A stretch of DNA of 64,000 nt. It comes from Actinoplanes derwentensis. GTDB taxonomy: Bacteria; Actinomycetota; Actinomycetes; Mycobacteriales; Micromonosporaceae. Below the pieces are notes generated by a model. That model was not told the DNA's origin. It did not search any database and saw only the letters and a list, made by a program, of their open reading frames with translations. The position numbers and the translations under genes are program-made. Shown here one piece after another: positions 1 to 7,405 of this stretch. The DNA is taken from contig NZ_LT629758.1 of NCBI RefSeq assembly GCF_900104725.1, forward strand, positions 620,001 through 684,000, given 5' to 3'. The stretch's first letter is position 1; the number at the start of each line of letters is the position of its first letter.

Positions 1-2
1 CG

Positions 3-620
3 CTACCGGAGCATCTGCAGGCGTTCGCGCTGATGCACGTGGGGATGCGCCGTGACGCCAGAAGGCTGGTGGACGCGGCACCGAACGTGACACCGGGCAC
101 CGCGTCCGCGCTGAACTCCTGGTGGCGGCAGCTGCACGACGTCATCGACTGGCACCACCGCAGTGAGGACGACGTGCTCTGGCCGTCACTGCGGGCCCTG
201 GTGCCGGAGTTCGGCGCCATCGAGCGGGAGATGCTGCACGACCACTCCGCGCTGGAGGAGTCGATGGCCCAGGTCTCGGCGAACATGCGCCGGTCGACCG
301 GGATGGCCGCGCTGGCGCCCGCCGCACACCGGTTCCATCAGATCCTGGTCGACCACCTGCGGCACGAGGAGGCCGCGATCTTCCCGGTGCTGGCCGGCAA
401 CCTGACCATCGCGCAGTACACCTCCATCGAACAGCGCATCATCGGCTCCGCACCGCCCCGGGTCATGTCGTACCTGCAGCCGTGGATGTTCGACGAGGCC
501 GACCCGTCGGTGACCCGGCAGGTCGGCGCCGGCATCCCGACACCACTGCGGCTGCTCGGCAACACCCTGCTGCGCATCCGCTACCAGCGGACGGTCGATC
601 CCGTCCTGGCGCTGCGCTGA
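3..620 (+). CDS. Hemerythrin-like domain protein (5' end probably outside window)
   Basis: The product looks like a hemerythrin-like HHE four-helix protein, a family that binds a di-iron or haem-type centre and is used in oxygen, NO or redox sensing. Visible metal-ligand-type motifs are DWHHRSEDD, a second helix with MLHDHSALEE, and FHQILVDHLRHEEAAIFPVL, which is the usual H...H...HxxxE spacing. The frame is open back to base 3 in good codon usage (LPEHLQAFAL precedes the first internal ATG at 33), so the true start is probably upstream of the window; ATG 33 is the fallback. The last 60 residues carry no metal motif and may be a helical tail. It runs the same way as the next two genes, with 45 bp to the next start, so it may share their transcript. 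The family assignment is firm; the role is not known. Confidence 0.8.
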   Translation, partial: LPEHLQAFALMHVGMRRDARRLVDAAPNVTPGTASALNSWWRQLHDVIDWHHRSEDDVLWPSLRALVPEFGAIEREMLHDHSALEESMAQVSANMRRSTGMAALAPAAHRFHQILVDHLRHEEAAIFPVLAGNLTIAQYTSIEQRIIGSAPPRVMSYLQPWMFDEADPSVTRQVGAGIPTPLRLLGNTLLRIRYQRTVDPVLALR

Positions 621-665
621 CCTTGTCCGGGTCGCCAGCCGTCACCGTCACCATCGGGGGTTCTC

Positions 666-1430
666 ATGTCGCTGGACACAACCATGGACGTGCTGCCGGG
701 CGGAGCCCGCGGCCACCGCAACATTCCACCCGACATCGCCGCGGAGATCCTGCTGCGCCCGGCCGCCCGGGACCGGGTGGTCCGCTGCCGCGGGCTGTCC
801 TACCGGGCCGAGGGGCAGACCCTCGTCGACGGTGTCTCGTTCGACATCCACGTCGGTGAGGCCTTCGGCCTGTTCGGCACCGACGCCGCCGCCCGCTCGG
901 CGATCGTCGCCATGGTGTGCGGCCTGCTCGAATCCGGCACCGGTTCGGTTCATCTGTTCGACCGTCCGATCGAGCGGATCGAACCGGCCGCGCTACCGGC
1001 CACCGTCGGTTACGTCGCCCGCAGCGCCGTCGTCCTCAGCTCCGGCACCCTCGGCGAGAACCTGGCGCTGTGGGCCCGGATCGGCGGCCTGCCCGAGAGC
1101 GAGCACCAACTGCGCATCGCCGGGGCCCTGGCCCTGGTCGGGCTGACCACCCGGCGCGACGACCCGGTGTCCCGCTGCACCGGCGGCACCCTGCGCGAAC
1201 TCAGCGTCGCGGCGGCCCTGCTGCACCAGCCGCGGCTGCTCGTCCTCGACGAACCTGGCGCCGGGCTCACCCCGCGTGGCCGGACCCGCCTCGGCGCCAC
1301 CCTGGCGGGACTGCGGGACAGCGGCGTGGCCCTGCTCTGCTCCGGGCCGGCCGCGTCGGACTTCCCCGCCCTCTGCCGGTCGGCGGCCTACCTCGAGAAC
1401 GGCCGGCTGTCTCTGCAACCGGCTGCTTGA
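666..1430 (+). CDS. ABC-type ATPase-like protein with degenerate nucleotide-binding motifs
   Basis: The 254-residue protein has the fold pattern of an ABC transporter ATPase. Walker B is intact (LLVLDEPGAGL, about residues 195-205). The other motifs are broken. The Walker A position reads LFGTDAAARSAIV and has no GxxGxGK[ST] lysine. The signature reads CTGGTLREL instead of LSGGQ. The Q-loop glutamine is replaced in GYVARS. The switch histidine position reads CSGPAA. ATP hydrolysis is therefore unlikely. No permease gene is adjacent; the neighbours are a hemerythrin-like gene upstream and a DUF1772 membrane protein 21 bp downstream. ATG 666 follows a G-rich ribosome-binding site (GGGGG). It may be a regulatory or scaffold relative of ABC ATPases, or a decaying gene kept open by chance. 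Confidence 0.8.
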   Translation: MSLDTTMDVLPGGARGHRNIPPDIAAEILLRPAARDRVVRCRGLSYRAEGQTLVDGVSFDIHVGEAFGLFGTDAAARSAIVAMVCGLLESGTGSVHLFDRPIERIEPAALPATVGYVARSAVVLSSGTLGENLALWARIGGLPESEHQLRIAGALALVGLTTRRDDPVSRCTGGTLRELSVAAALLHQPRLLVLDEPGAGLTPRGRTRLGATLAGLRDSGVALLCSGPAASDFPALCRSAAYLENGRLSLQPAA

Positions 1431-1451
1431 CCCATCCTGTGAAAGGTCGTC

Positions 1452-2045
1452 ATGTCCTACCCTCCGTATGCTCGGCCGCACCCCGCCGTACCCCCGCAGG
1501 CCGGCCCGTCCCCGGCGAAGCCGGCCGGTTCACGCCCGGTGACCGTGACGCTGATCGCCGGCCTGATCTGCATGGGCCTGATGGCCGGGCTCTTCTTCGG
1601 CTTCACCGTCTCGGTCATGCCGGGGCTGGCCGCCGGCGACGATCTGACCTTCGTCACGGCGATGCAGAACATCAACGACAAGATCGAGAACGGGCTGTTC
1701 GGCCTGGTCTTCACCGGGGCCTTCGCCTTCCCGGTGATCGCCGCCGTGCAACTGCTGCGCCGCCGCCGGTGGGCCGCCGCGATCTGGACCGCGGCGGCCG
1801 CGTTCGCCTACCTGCTGGTGCTCGGCCTGACCATGGCGGTGGAGATCCCGCTCAACGAGACCCTGGCGGCGGCCGGGGATCCGAGCCGGATCGCCGACCC
1901 GGCCCGGGTGCGCCACGACTTCGCGACCGTGTGGGTGCCGGTGAACGATCTGCGGACCGTTCTCAACCTGGCCGGCCTGGCGCTGCTGGCGCCGGCGCTC
2001 TACCTGCACGGCAAGACGTCGGCCGGCGCACCGGGACGTGGCTGA
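1452..2045 (+). CDS. DUF1772 (anthrone oxygenase-like) membrane protein
   Basis: This 197-residue protein has a proline-rich cytoplasmic N-terminus (about 30 residues) and four hydrophobic segments. The first holds GLMAGLFFGFTVSVMPGL, and the later part carries the family-typical EIPLNETLAAAGDP and a W-x-P-x-N-x-x-R-T-x-x-N block. DUF1772 proteins are related to fungal anthrone oxygenases; some oxidise polyketide aromatics, but most bacterial members have no known substrate. ATG 1452 is preceded by GAAAGG. It lies 21 bp after the ABC-like gene. Its 3' end overlaps the convergent PPTase gene by 46 bp. A second, clearly paralogous DUF1772 gene lies on the other strand at 2692-3189. Family is confident; function is inference only. 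Confidence 0.85.
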   Translation: MSYPPYARPHPAVPPQAGPSPAKPAGSRPVTVTLIAGLICMGLMAGLFFGFTVSVMPGLAAGDDLTFVTAMQNINDKIENGLFGLVFTGAFAFPVIAAVQLLRRRRWAAAIWTAAAAFAYLLVLGLTMAVEIPLNETLAAAGDPSRIADPARVRHDFATVWVPVNDLRTVLNLAGLALLAPALYLHGKTSAGAPGRG

Positions 2046-2689
2046 ACGCCGGCGGGCACGGCGACCGTGGCCAACAGGAGATCATCGTGAACACCCCAGC
2101 GACCGCTGCACATCCGGGGCTCACCCGGCTGTGCGGCGACCGGCACGGCGGTGAACCGGCCGTCCGGTTCGATCGTCACCACCGCGTCCCGGAAACCCAG
2201 CCATCGGCCGGTGAGCGGGAACCACGCCTTGTAGAAGGCTTCCTTGGCACAGAACAACAGACGATCCCACGGCAGATCAGCGCGTACGGCGGTGAGTCGC
2301 GCGAGATCGTCACGTTCCGCTGCGGAAGTGATCAAACCGAGCACCCCGTCCGGGAGAGCACCGGCCGGTTCCGCGTCGATGCCCAGCGAAGCGGTGGCCG
2401 TGCTCTCGGCGACCGCCGCGCCCCGGAAGCCCCGGCAGTGGGTCAGGCTGCCGACGATCCCCGCGGGCCAGCGGGGTGCACCGCCCGGCCCGCGCACGAT
2501 TGCCACCGGCGGACGGCCGAGTTCGGCCAGGGCCCGGCGGGCACACATCCGCACGGTGGCGTACTCGCGGCGGCGCTCCGCGGTGGAACCGGCGACGAGC
2601 ACCAGCTCCTCCGGGAACAGCGGGGCGGGTGTGCCGTCGTCGAACGCGACGGCACACCGCACCCCGGGCGGCAGGAGATCGGCGAGCAC
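2000..2689 (-). CDS. 4'-phosphopantetheinyl transferase (EntD/Sfp superfamily)
   Basis: The enzyme transfers the phosphopantetheine arm of CoA to a serine of acyl or peptidyl carrier proteins. Diagnostic blocks are present in order: GSLTHCRGF (P2-type), SLGIDAEP (magnesium-binding G[IV]D), and FCAKEAFYKAWFPLTGRWLGF, the W/FxxKExxxK signature with the family's usual downstream LGF. I place the start at GTG 2689, three bases after the stop of the upstream DUF1772 gene; this gives 229 residues, normal for EntD-type enzymes. The frame stays open further upstream, but that stretch is only the DUF1772 gene read in another frame. Tight spacing implies co-transcription and translational coupling with that gene. 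No NRPS or PKS gene is in the window, so its carrier-protein client is elsewhere. Confidence 0.9.
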   Translation of the reverse strand: MLADLLPPGVRCAVAFDDGTPAPLFPEELVLVAGSTAERRREYATVRMCARRALAELGRPPVAIVRGPGGAPRWPAGIVGSLTHCRGFRGAAVAESTATASLGIDAEPAGALPDGVLGLITSAAERDDLARLTAVRADLPWDRLLFCAKEAFYKAWFPLTGRWLGFRDAVVTIEPDGRFTAVPVAAQPGEPRMCSGRWGVHDDLLLATVAVPAGVQPRPGAPADVLPCR

Positions 2690-2691
2690 GC

Positions 2692-3189
2692 TCAGATCTG
2701 CCCGTACGCGATCAGCGACCAGACGATCGCGGCGAATGCCCCCGTGCAGGTGAGAGTGCGCTGGTGGTGGGCGCGGACCCAGCGGTCGAAGAACTCGCCA
2801 CGGACCCGCTGGGGGTCGGCGATCCCACGGGCCGGGCCGGCCGCCGCCAGTCGATTGTTGAGCGGGATGTTCACCCCGAAGGTGATCGCCATCGTGGCCA
2901 GGTACAGCACGAGCCCGATCACCAGCGGCACCCACACCGCGGTGTGCCCGGCGCTGAACTGCTGGAACGCGGCGACGCCGGTCGCGATCAGCGCCCCGGT
3001 GAACAACAGGCCGAACAGCGGGTTCTGGATGGCGACGTTGATCCGTTGCATGACGTCGATGACCGTGTGGTCGTCGGCCCGTCGTAGAGCCGGCATCACG
3101 GAGCCCGCGTACCCGTAGAACAGCCCGGCCATCAGTCCCAGCGAGATGGCGGCGATGAACAGGGTCGTGGTCCGTACCGGGTCGGTCAT
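2692..3189 (-). CDS. DUF1772 membrane protein, paralogue of the 1452 gene
   Basis: The 165-residue protein has four hydrophobic segments and closely mirrors the product of 1452-2045. Shared blocks are GLMAGLFYGYAGSVMPAL, a QRIN..IQNPLFGLLFTGA block, INIPLN-type NIPLNNRLAAAG, and IADPQRVR. ATG 3189 is chosen because GGGAG sits 10 bases upstream; an in-frame start at 3231 would add a non-membrane basic leader with no support. It is the first gene of a two-gene unit with the PPTase and is divergent from the AraC regulator at 3327, which is the obvious candidate regulator of the unit. The substrate is unknown. Confidence 0.88.
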   Translation of the reverse strand: MTDPVRTTTLFIAAISLGLMAGLFYGYAGSVMPALRRADDHTVIDVMQRINVAIQNPLFGLLFTGALIATGVAAFQQFSAGHTAVWVPLVIGLVLYLATMAITFGVNIPLNNRLAAAGPARGIADPQRVRGEFFDRWVRAHHQRTLTCTGAFAAIVWSLIAYGQI

Positions 3190-3314
3190 AGCCGTTTGCT
3201 CCCTTTTCGAGCGTCGTCTGGTCGGTTCCATTCAATCGGAACTGAGCTGGACTCGACATGGTCAAGAGGCTCTCATTCATGTTTCATCGTCTAGCTGCCG
3301 GTTCCTGTAGCCGA

Positions 3315-3320
3315 TACGCT
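3315..3320 (+). promoter_or_regulatory. -10 box for leaderless araC-type gene
   Basis: TACGCT lies six bases before the ATG at 3327. That is the spacing expected when transcription starts at or next to the start codon. No Shine-Dalgarno sequence precedes the ATG. Prediction from pattern only. Confidence 0.5.
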
Positions 3321-3326
3321 GCCACT

Positions 3327-4394
3327 ATGGACACGCTCACCGGACTGCTGGACGAACCCCGCGCCCGGGGAGCCTTCCTGCTCCGGTCGGTGCTCGACCC
3401 GCCGTGGTGCCTGCGGATCCAGGACGAGGCGCCGCTCTCCCTGGTCACGCTGGTGCGCGGGTCGGCCTGGATCACCCCGAAGGACAGCGCCCCGGTCCGC
3501 ATCGCCCCCGGCGACGTCGCCGTCATCCGCGGCCCCGACCCGTACACGGTGGCCGACGGCCCGCACACCCCCGTGCAGATCGTCATCCACCCCGGCCAGC
3601 GGTGCACCACGGTGGACGGTGTCGACCAGAGCGAGGTGATGGAGCTGGGCGTGCGCACCTGGGGTGACAGCCTCGACGGCGAGACCATCATGATCAGCGG
3701 TACCTACCAGATGCACAGCGAGATCAGCACCCGGCTGCTGCGGGCCCTGCCCACCCTGCTGCTGCGCCCGGCCGCCGACGGTGACAGCACCCTGGTCAGC
3801 CTGCTCAGCCAGGAGATGACCCGGACCGGCCCCGCCCAGGAGTTGGTGCTGGACCGGATCCTCGACCTGCTGCTGATCTCGGTGCTGCGCAGCTGGCTGG
3901 CCTCCTCGGACACCAGCGTGCCCGGCTGGCACCACGCGCAGAGCGACCAGGTCGTCGGCCCCGCCCTGCGGATGCTCCACGACGACCCGGCCCGTCAGTG
4001 GACGGTCGCCTCCCTGGCCACCCGGGCCGGGGTGTCCCGGGCCTCGCTGGCCCGCCGCTTCACCGACCTGGTCGGGGAACCGCCGATGACCTACCTGACC
4101 CGCTGGCGGCTCACCCTGGCCGCCGACATGCTCCGGCGCAGCGACGCCACCATCGGCACGGTCGCCCGGCAGGTCGGTTACGGCAGTGCGTTCGCCCTGA
4201 GCGCGGCCTTCAAACGAGAGCGCGGCCTGAGCCCGCAGGAGCACCGGCGCCGCACCGACGTCGCCCGGCGGCCCACTGATCCGCCACTCGCACCGCTGCC
4301 ACTCGCGCCGCTGCCCGAGGCGCATCCCCGGGTGGTCTGGCTCAATGCGGCAGCGGTCCCCGTCGCCTCAGCTCTTTCGGCGACCGGGTCGTAG
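3327..4394 (+). CDS. AraC family regulator with N-terminal cupin (Cupin_6)
   Basis: The 355-residue protein has an N-terminal cupin-like sensory half (about residues 1-170, containing SLVTLVRGSAWITP and APGDVAVIRGPDPY). A C-terminal AraC double helix-turn-helix follows at about residues 215-310, with WTVASLATRAGVSRASLARRF, TYLTRWRL and VARQVGYGSAFALSAAFKRERG. The last 45 residues are a Pro/Ala-rich tail. Members of this cupin-AraC group usually repress or activate a divergent oxidoreductase or membrane gene when they bind a small molecule. Here the divergent neighbour is the DUF1772-PPTase unit. ATG 3327 is preferred over the in-frame upstream start at 3258 because conserved sequence begins here and a -10 box sits six bases before it. 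Confidence 0.9.
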   Translation: MDTLTGLLDEPRARGAFLLRSVLDPPWCLRIQDEAPLSLVTLVRGSAWITPKDSAPVRIAPGDVAVIRGPDPYTVADGPHTPVQIVIHPGQRCTTVDGVDQSEVMELGVRTWGDSLDGETIMISGTYQMHSEISTRLLRALPTLLLRPAADGDSTLVSLLSQEMTRTGPAQELVLDRILDLLLISVLRSWLASSDTSVPGWHHAQSDQVVGPALRMLHDDPARQWTVASLATRAGVSRASLARRFTDLVGEPPMTYLTRWRLTLAADMLRRSDATIGTVARQVGYGSAFALSAAFKRERGLSPQEHRRRTDVARRPTDPPLAPLPLAPLPEAHPRVVWLNAAAVPVASALSATGS

Positions 4395-4473
4395 CGAGCG
4401 CCATCGATTTCGATTCGTTCTGATCAGGTTGGGTATGTGGTCTCTGACCGTTTCACCGGACAGAGGAGATCAG

Positions 4474-4857
4474 ATGAGTGCCGTCGCCAACCCGGCCACC
4501 ATCGCGGAATGTCTGCGCATGGGGGCCGGATTCTCGCAGGGTGACCGGAACTGGATCGAAGAGCTGCTCGGCACCCTGGACACCCGGCTCGCCTCGTTCC
4601 ACGCCGACTCCACCGCCCTGGAGATCTCGGTCAAGGACCGCACCTCCCCGGGCCAGAAGGTGACCCTGGAGTGCTGGGTCAGCGGCGGCGACAAGGTGGT
4701 GACGACGTCCTCCGAGGATGATCTGCACGCGGCCGTGATGGATTGCCGCGACGACCTCCGGCGGCGGCTCAACGACGCCAAGACCCGCCAGGAGCCCCGG
4801 CACAACCGGCACCTGCGCGATGTGCCCCAGCCGGCCCCGGTCGACCTGCCGGGCTAG
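4474..4857 (+). CDS. Hypothetical protein (127 aa)
   Basis: I do not recognise a named family. The protein is soluble, with a mixed alpha/beta middle part (LEISVKDRTSPGQKVTLECW, then GDKVVTTSSEDDL) and a basic Arg-rich C-terminal helix. The start ATG 4474 has a strong AGAGGAG site seven bases upstream, and codon bias is typical, so it is a real gene. The pattern of a short beta-sheet carrying charged turns followed by a helix is reminiscent of ribosome-associated HPF-like or CBS-partner small proteins, but I would not assign it. A perfect hairpin terminator follows at 4871, so it is monocistronic. Confidence 0.75.
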   Translation: MSAVANPATIAECLRMGAGFSQGDRNWIEELLGTLDTRLASFHADSTALEISVKDRTSPGQKVTLECWVSGGDKVVTTSSEDDLHAAVMDCRDDLRRRLNDAKTRQEPRHNRHLRDVPQPAPVDLPG

Positions 4858-5029
4858 ACCAGTCAGACCCGAAACCTGGCGTGCCCCGGGGCACGCCAGG
4901 TTTCTCCGTCTCTAACTCGTGGACTCCGCCTTCCCGGATGACGTTGCCGAATACCGAAACCACCGGCTCCGCCGCGAACATCACCGTGATCCCGTCATCG
5001 GTGACCCTGATCCGCTGCGTGTCAGCCAT
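4769..5029 (-). CDS. Possible small ORF coupled to the methyltransferase (doubtful)
   Basis: ATG 5029 overlaps the stop codon of the methyltransferase gene in the pattern ATGGCTGA, a typical translational-coupling overlap. The first 40 codons have the third-position G/C bias of real genes and give a plausible short domain (MADTQRIRVTDDG, then ITVMFAAEPVVSVFGNVI). It contains one TTA codon near position 4920, rare in such genomes and dependent on the bldA tRNA in streptomycetes. Beyond about residue 42 the frame runs straight through the bidirectional terminator hairpin and antisense to the 4474 gene, where it loses coding character. Either a short gene ends abnormally here, or the frame is chance. 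Confidence 0.3.
   Translation of the reverse strand: MADTQRIRVTDDGITVMFAAEPVVSVFGNVIREGGVHELETEKPGVPRGTPGFGSDWSSPAGRPGPAGAHRAGAGCAGAPGGSWRR
4871..4904 (+). terminator. Perfect palindromic terminator hairpin
   Basis: Arms GAAACCTGGCGTGCC and GGCACGCCAGGTTTC meet through a very short CCGG centre. It lies 14 bases after the stop of the 4474 gene. It is symmetric enough to work on both strands, ending that gene and also the leftward methyltransferase transcript from 5660. Confidence 0.85.
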
Positions 5030-5660
5030 GCCGGTCACCTTTGCGCACCAGCACCTGCAGCGCCTGCGCGGTGTTCCCGTTCATCGTCGCGACCTCGACA
5101 CGGCGTTCGGCCACCGGCTGAAATGGGTCGAACAGCCCACGGAGATGTTCCGGCGAATGATGCCGGCAGACCGCACCGTCTCCGGTGGTGAACACACCGT
5201 AGGGGGAGCCCCCGGCGTATCGCCGCAGATGGCGTTCATCGGTCTGCAGCAACAGATCACTGATGTAGATCAGCCCACCGGGCGCCAGTACCCGGTCGAG
5301 TTCAGCGACCACGGCCCGCTGCTCGTCGTCCCCCGGAACACAGGTGAGCACCGCGAACAGCACGATGACGTCGAAACTCCCGGCCGCCGCGTCCAGTCCG
5401 GGCGGCGCCGCGATCAGGCTGAGATCGAGGCCCGGCCGCAGCTTCCGCCCGCGCTCGATCAGGGCGGCGGAGACGTCCACCCCGGAGACCCGGGTGAAGC
5501 CGGCGTCCGCCAGAATCGCGGTGACCCGCCCGTAGCCGCACCCGTAATCCAGCACCCGGGCGTCCCGCCTGGTCCCGGCCATCCAGGAAAGATCCACCGG
5601 GTGGGTGAACTCCTTGGCCGCGCCGATCGTGTTCCAATATTGCCGGGCAGGATGATCCAT
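5022..5660 (-). CDS. Class I SAM-dependent methyltransferase
   Basis: The 212-residue protein has the Rossmann-type SAM fold. Motif I is VLDYGCGYGRVTA (about residues 36-48), the acidic loop is GVDVSAALIERGR, motif II/post-II is SFDVIVLFAVLTCV, and motif III is LAPGGLIYISDLLLQ. The order and length (about 210) fit small-molecule methyltransferases of the Methyltransf_25/11 group. The start ATG 5660 opens with MDHPARQYWNTIG, a common N-terminal phrase in this group; upstream in-frame codons lack conservation. The substrate cannot be inferred, since the divergent neighbour is an acyl-CoA dehydrogenase with no clear link. Confidence 0.88.
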   Translation of the reverse strand: MDHPARQYWNTIGAAKEFTHPVDLSWMAGTRRDARVLDYGCGYGRVTAILADAGFTRVSGVDVSAALIERGRKLRPGLDLSLIAAPPGLDAAAGSFDVIVLFAVLTCVPGDDEQRAVVAELDRVLAPGGLIYISDLLLQTDERHLRRYAGGSPYGVFTTGDGAVCRHHSPEHLRGLFDPFQPVAERRVEVATMNGNTAQALQVLVRKGDRHG

Positions 5661-5734
5661 GCGGCAACACGGTAATCCTGCCCGGCGACCAGTCCGGACC
5701 CCGATCGGCACCTCCCCATCGGGTGAACGATCGT

Positions 5735-5740
5735 TAGGCT
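5735..5740 (+). promoter_or_regulatory. -10 box for leaderless acyl-CoA dehydrogenase gene
   Basis: TAGGCT is followed by six bases and then ATG 5747, with no Shine-Dalgarno sequence. This fits a leaderless mRNA. Confidence 0.5.
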
Positions 5741-5746
5741 GGGGTC

Positions 5747-6889
5747 ATGAGCGTTGACCGACTGCTTCCCACCCCTGAAGCACACGACCTGCTCGACCTC
5801 ACCACCGACCTCGCCGGGCGGGAACTCGCCGGCAAGGTCGACGACTTCGAGGCGCGCGGCGAGTTCCCCCGCGAGGTGCTGCGGACACTGGGCCGTTCCG
5901 GGCTGCTCGGGCTGCCCTATCCGGAGGCCGACGGTGGCGCCGGTCAACCGTACGAGGTCTATGTCCAAGTCCTGGAGATCCTGGCGGGCACCTGGCTGGG
6001 CATCGCCGAAGCGGTCAGCGTGCACACCCTGTCGTGTTTCCCGGTGGCCGGGTTCGGCACTCCGGAGCAGCGCAAGATGCTGCCCGACATGCTCGGCGGA
6101 GAGCTGCTGGGGGCCTACGCGCTCTCCGAACCGCACGGCGGCAGCGACGCGGCGGGCCTGACCACCCGCGCGGTCGCCGACGGTGACGACTACGTGCTCA
6201 ACGGCACGAAAGCCTGGATCACCCACGGCGGAAAAGCCGACTTCTACAACATCTTCTGCCGTACGGGTGGGGCCGGCGCCCGAGGCATCTCCTGCGTGCT
6301 CGCCGACGCCTCCACGCCGGGTCTGCTGCCGCAGGCGCCTGAGCGGCTGATGGGCCTGCGCTCGTCGGCACCGGCGCAGATCGTCCTGGAGGACGCCCGG
6401 GTTCCGAGAGATCGCCTGGTCGGTGGGGAGAACGAGGGTTTCGGCATCGCGATGCAGGCGCTCGACGCGGGCCGTCTCGGCATCGCCGCCTGCGCGGTCG
6501 GCCTGGCCCAGTCCGCGGTCGACTACGCGACCGCCTACGCCCGGGAGCGCGAGCAGTTCGGGAAGCCGATCGCGTCGTTCCAGGGCCTCGGGTTCATGCT
6601 CGCCGACATGGCCACCCAGGTGTCCGCGGCTCGGGCGCTGCTGCTGAACGCGGCCCGGCTCAAGGACGCCGGGCGCCCGTTCACGATCGAGGCGGCGAAG
6701 GCGAAACTGTTCGCCACCGACATGGCGATGAAGGTCACCACCGACGCGGTGCAGGTGCTCGGGGGGTACGGGTACTCCGCCGACCACCCGGTGGAGCGCT
6801 GGTTCCGGGAGGCGAAGGTGCTGCAGATCGTCGAGGGCACGAACCAGATCCAGCGGTTGGTGATCGCCCGTTCGATGACGAAGGGCTGA
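5747..6889 (+). CDS. Acyl-CoA dehydrogenase
   Basis: The 380-residue flavoenzyme oxidises an acyl-CoA to the trans-2-enoyl-CoA and passes electrons to ETF. Domains follow the family order. The N-terminal helical domain spans about residues 1-115. A beta domain at about 116-220 holds AYALSEPHGGSDAAGL (FAD/substrate-binding) and GTKAWITHGGKADFYNIF. The C-terminal helical domain contains REREQFGKPIASFQG, VQVLGGYGYSADHPVER and VLQIVEGTNQIQR. The glutamate in VEGTNQIQR is the catalytic base of short/medium-chain members. Length and motifs are complete. The gene stands alone with an AsnC regulator 53 bp downstream on the same strand, which may control it. Chain-length preference cannot be told from sequence by eye. 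Confidence 0.95.
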   Translation: MSVDRLLPTPEAHDLLDLTTDLAGRELAGKVDDFEARGEFPREVLRTLGRSGLLGLPYPEADGGAGQPYEVYVQVLEILAGTWLGIAEAVSVHTLSCFPVAGFGTPEQRKMLPDMLGGELLGAYALSEPHGGSDAAGLTTRAVADGDDYVLNGTKAWITHGGKADFYNIFCRTGGAGARGISCVLADASTPGLLPQAPERLMGLRSSAPAQIVLEDARVPRDRLVGGENEGFGIAMQALDAGRLGIAACAVGLAQSAVDYATAYAREREQFGKPIASFQGLGFMLADMATQVSAARALLLNAARLKDAGRPFTIEAAKAKLFATDMAMKVTTDAVQVLGGYGYSADHPVERWFREAKVLQIVEGTNQIQRLVIARSMTKG

Positions 6890-6930
6890 GACGACGCCGT
6901 CCGCGGGCGGAGCCGGGTCTTCAGGTGCAG

Positions 6931-6936
6931 TAATGT
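6931..6936 (+). promoter_or_regulatory. -10 box for leaderless AsnC-type gene
   Basis: TAATGT is followed by six bases and GTG 6943. No ribosome-binding site is visible, so the mRNA is probably leaderless and has its own promoter separate from the upstream dehydrogenase gene. Confidence 0.5.
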
Positions 6937-6942
6937 GGCGCC

Positions 6943-7398
6943 GTGGAAGAGATCGACCGGGCTGTCGTGTCGGCCCTGACCGCGGACGGCCGGTTGTCGT
7001 ATACGGACTTGGCCGAGCGGGTGGGCCTGAGTGTCTCCGCCGTGCACCAGCGCGTTCGCCGTCTCGAACAGCGCGGGGTGATCGACGGTTACACGGCCCG
7101 GGTGTCGTACGAGGCCTTGGGCCTGCCGTTGACCGCGTTCGTGGCGATCCGCCCGTTCGACCCCTCCCAGCCCGACGACGCGCCCGAGCGGCTCGCCCAT
7201 CTGGCCGAGATCGACTCGTGTTATTCGGTGGCGGGGGAGGACTTCTACCTTCTTCTGGTACGGGTGCAGAGCCCCGCCGATCTGGAACGCCTGTTGCAGG
7301 ACATCCGGACGGCGGCGAACGTGACGACCCGGACGACAGTGGTGCTGTCCACGCCGTACGAGCACCGCCCACCCCGGATCGCCACCCCCGCCGAGTAA
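6943..7398 (+). CDS. Lrp/AsnC family transcriptional regulator
   Basis: The 151-residue protein has the AsnC winged helix-turn-helix at about residues 1-60 (LTADGRLSYTDLAERVGLS and SAVHQRVRRLEQRGVI), then a RAM ligand-binding alpha/beta domain (LTAFVAIRP, CYSVAGEDFYLLLVRV, TTRTTVVLSTPYE). The family senses amino acids or related effectors as dimers and octamers. The G-E-D phrase in the RAM domain is the usual effector-loop position. GTG 6943 is chosen from the conserved N-terminus and the -10 box six bases away. Targets could be the upstream acyl-CoA dehydrogenase or the convergent PhyH-type gene. Confidence 0.92.
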   Translation: MEEIDRAVVSALTADGRLSYTDLAERVGLSVSAVHQRVRRLEQRGVIDGYTARVSYEALGLPLTAFVAIRPFDPSQPDDAPERLAHLAEIDSCYSVAGEDFYLLLVRVQSPADLERLLQDIRTAANVTTRTTVVLSTPYEHRPPRIATPAE

Positions 7399-7405
7399 TC
7401 GTTGT

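Noticed and set aside
917..3118. A 733-codon open frame on the plus strand across the ABC, DUF1772 and PPTase region.
   Set aside because: It is Arg/Pro/Gly-rich, has no conserved motif, and overlaps four well-supported genes. High-GC DNA opens such long false frames.
2000..3280. A single 426-codon leftward gene joining DUF1772 and PPTase sequence.
   Set aside because: The first 197 codons are the DUF1772 gene read in the wrong frame. The PPTase starts at GTG 2689.
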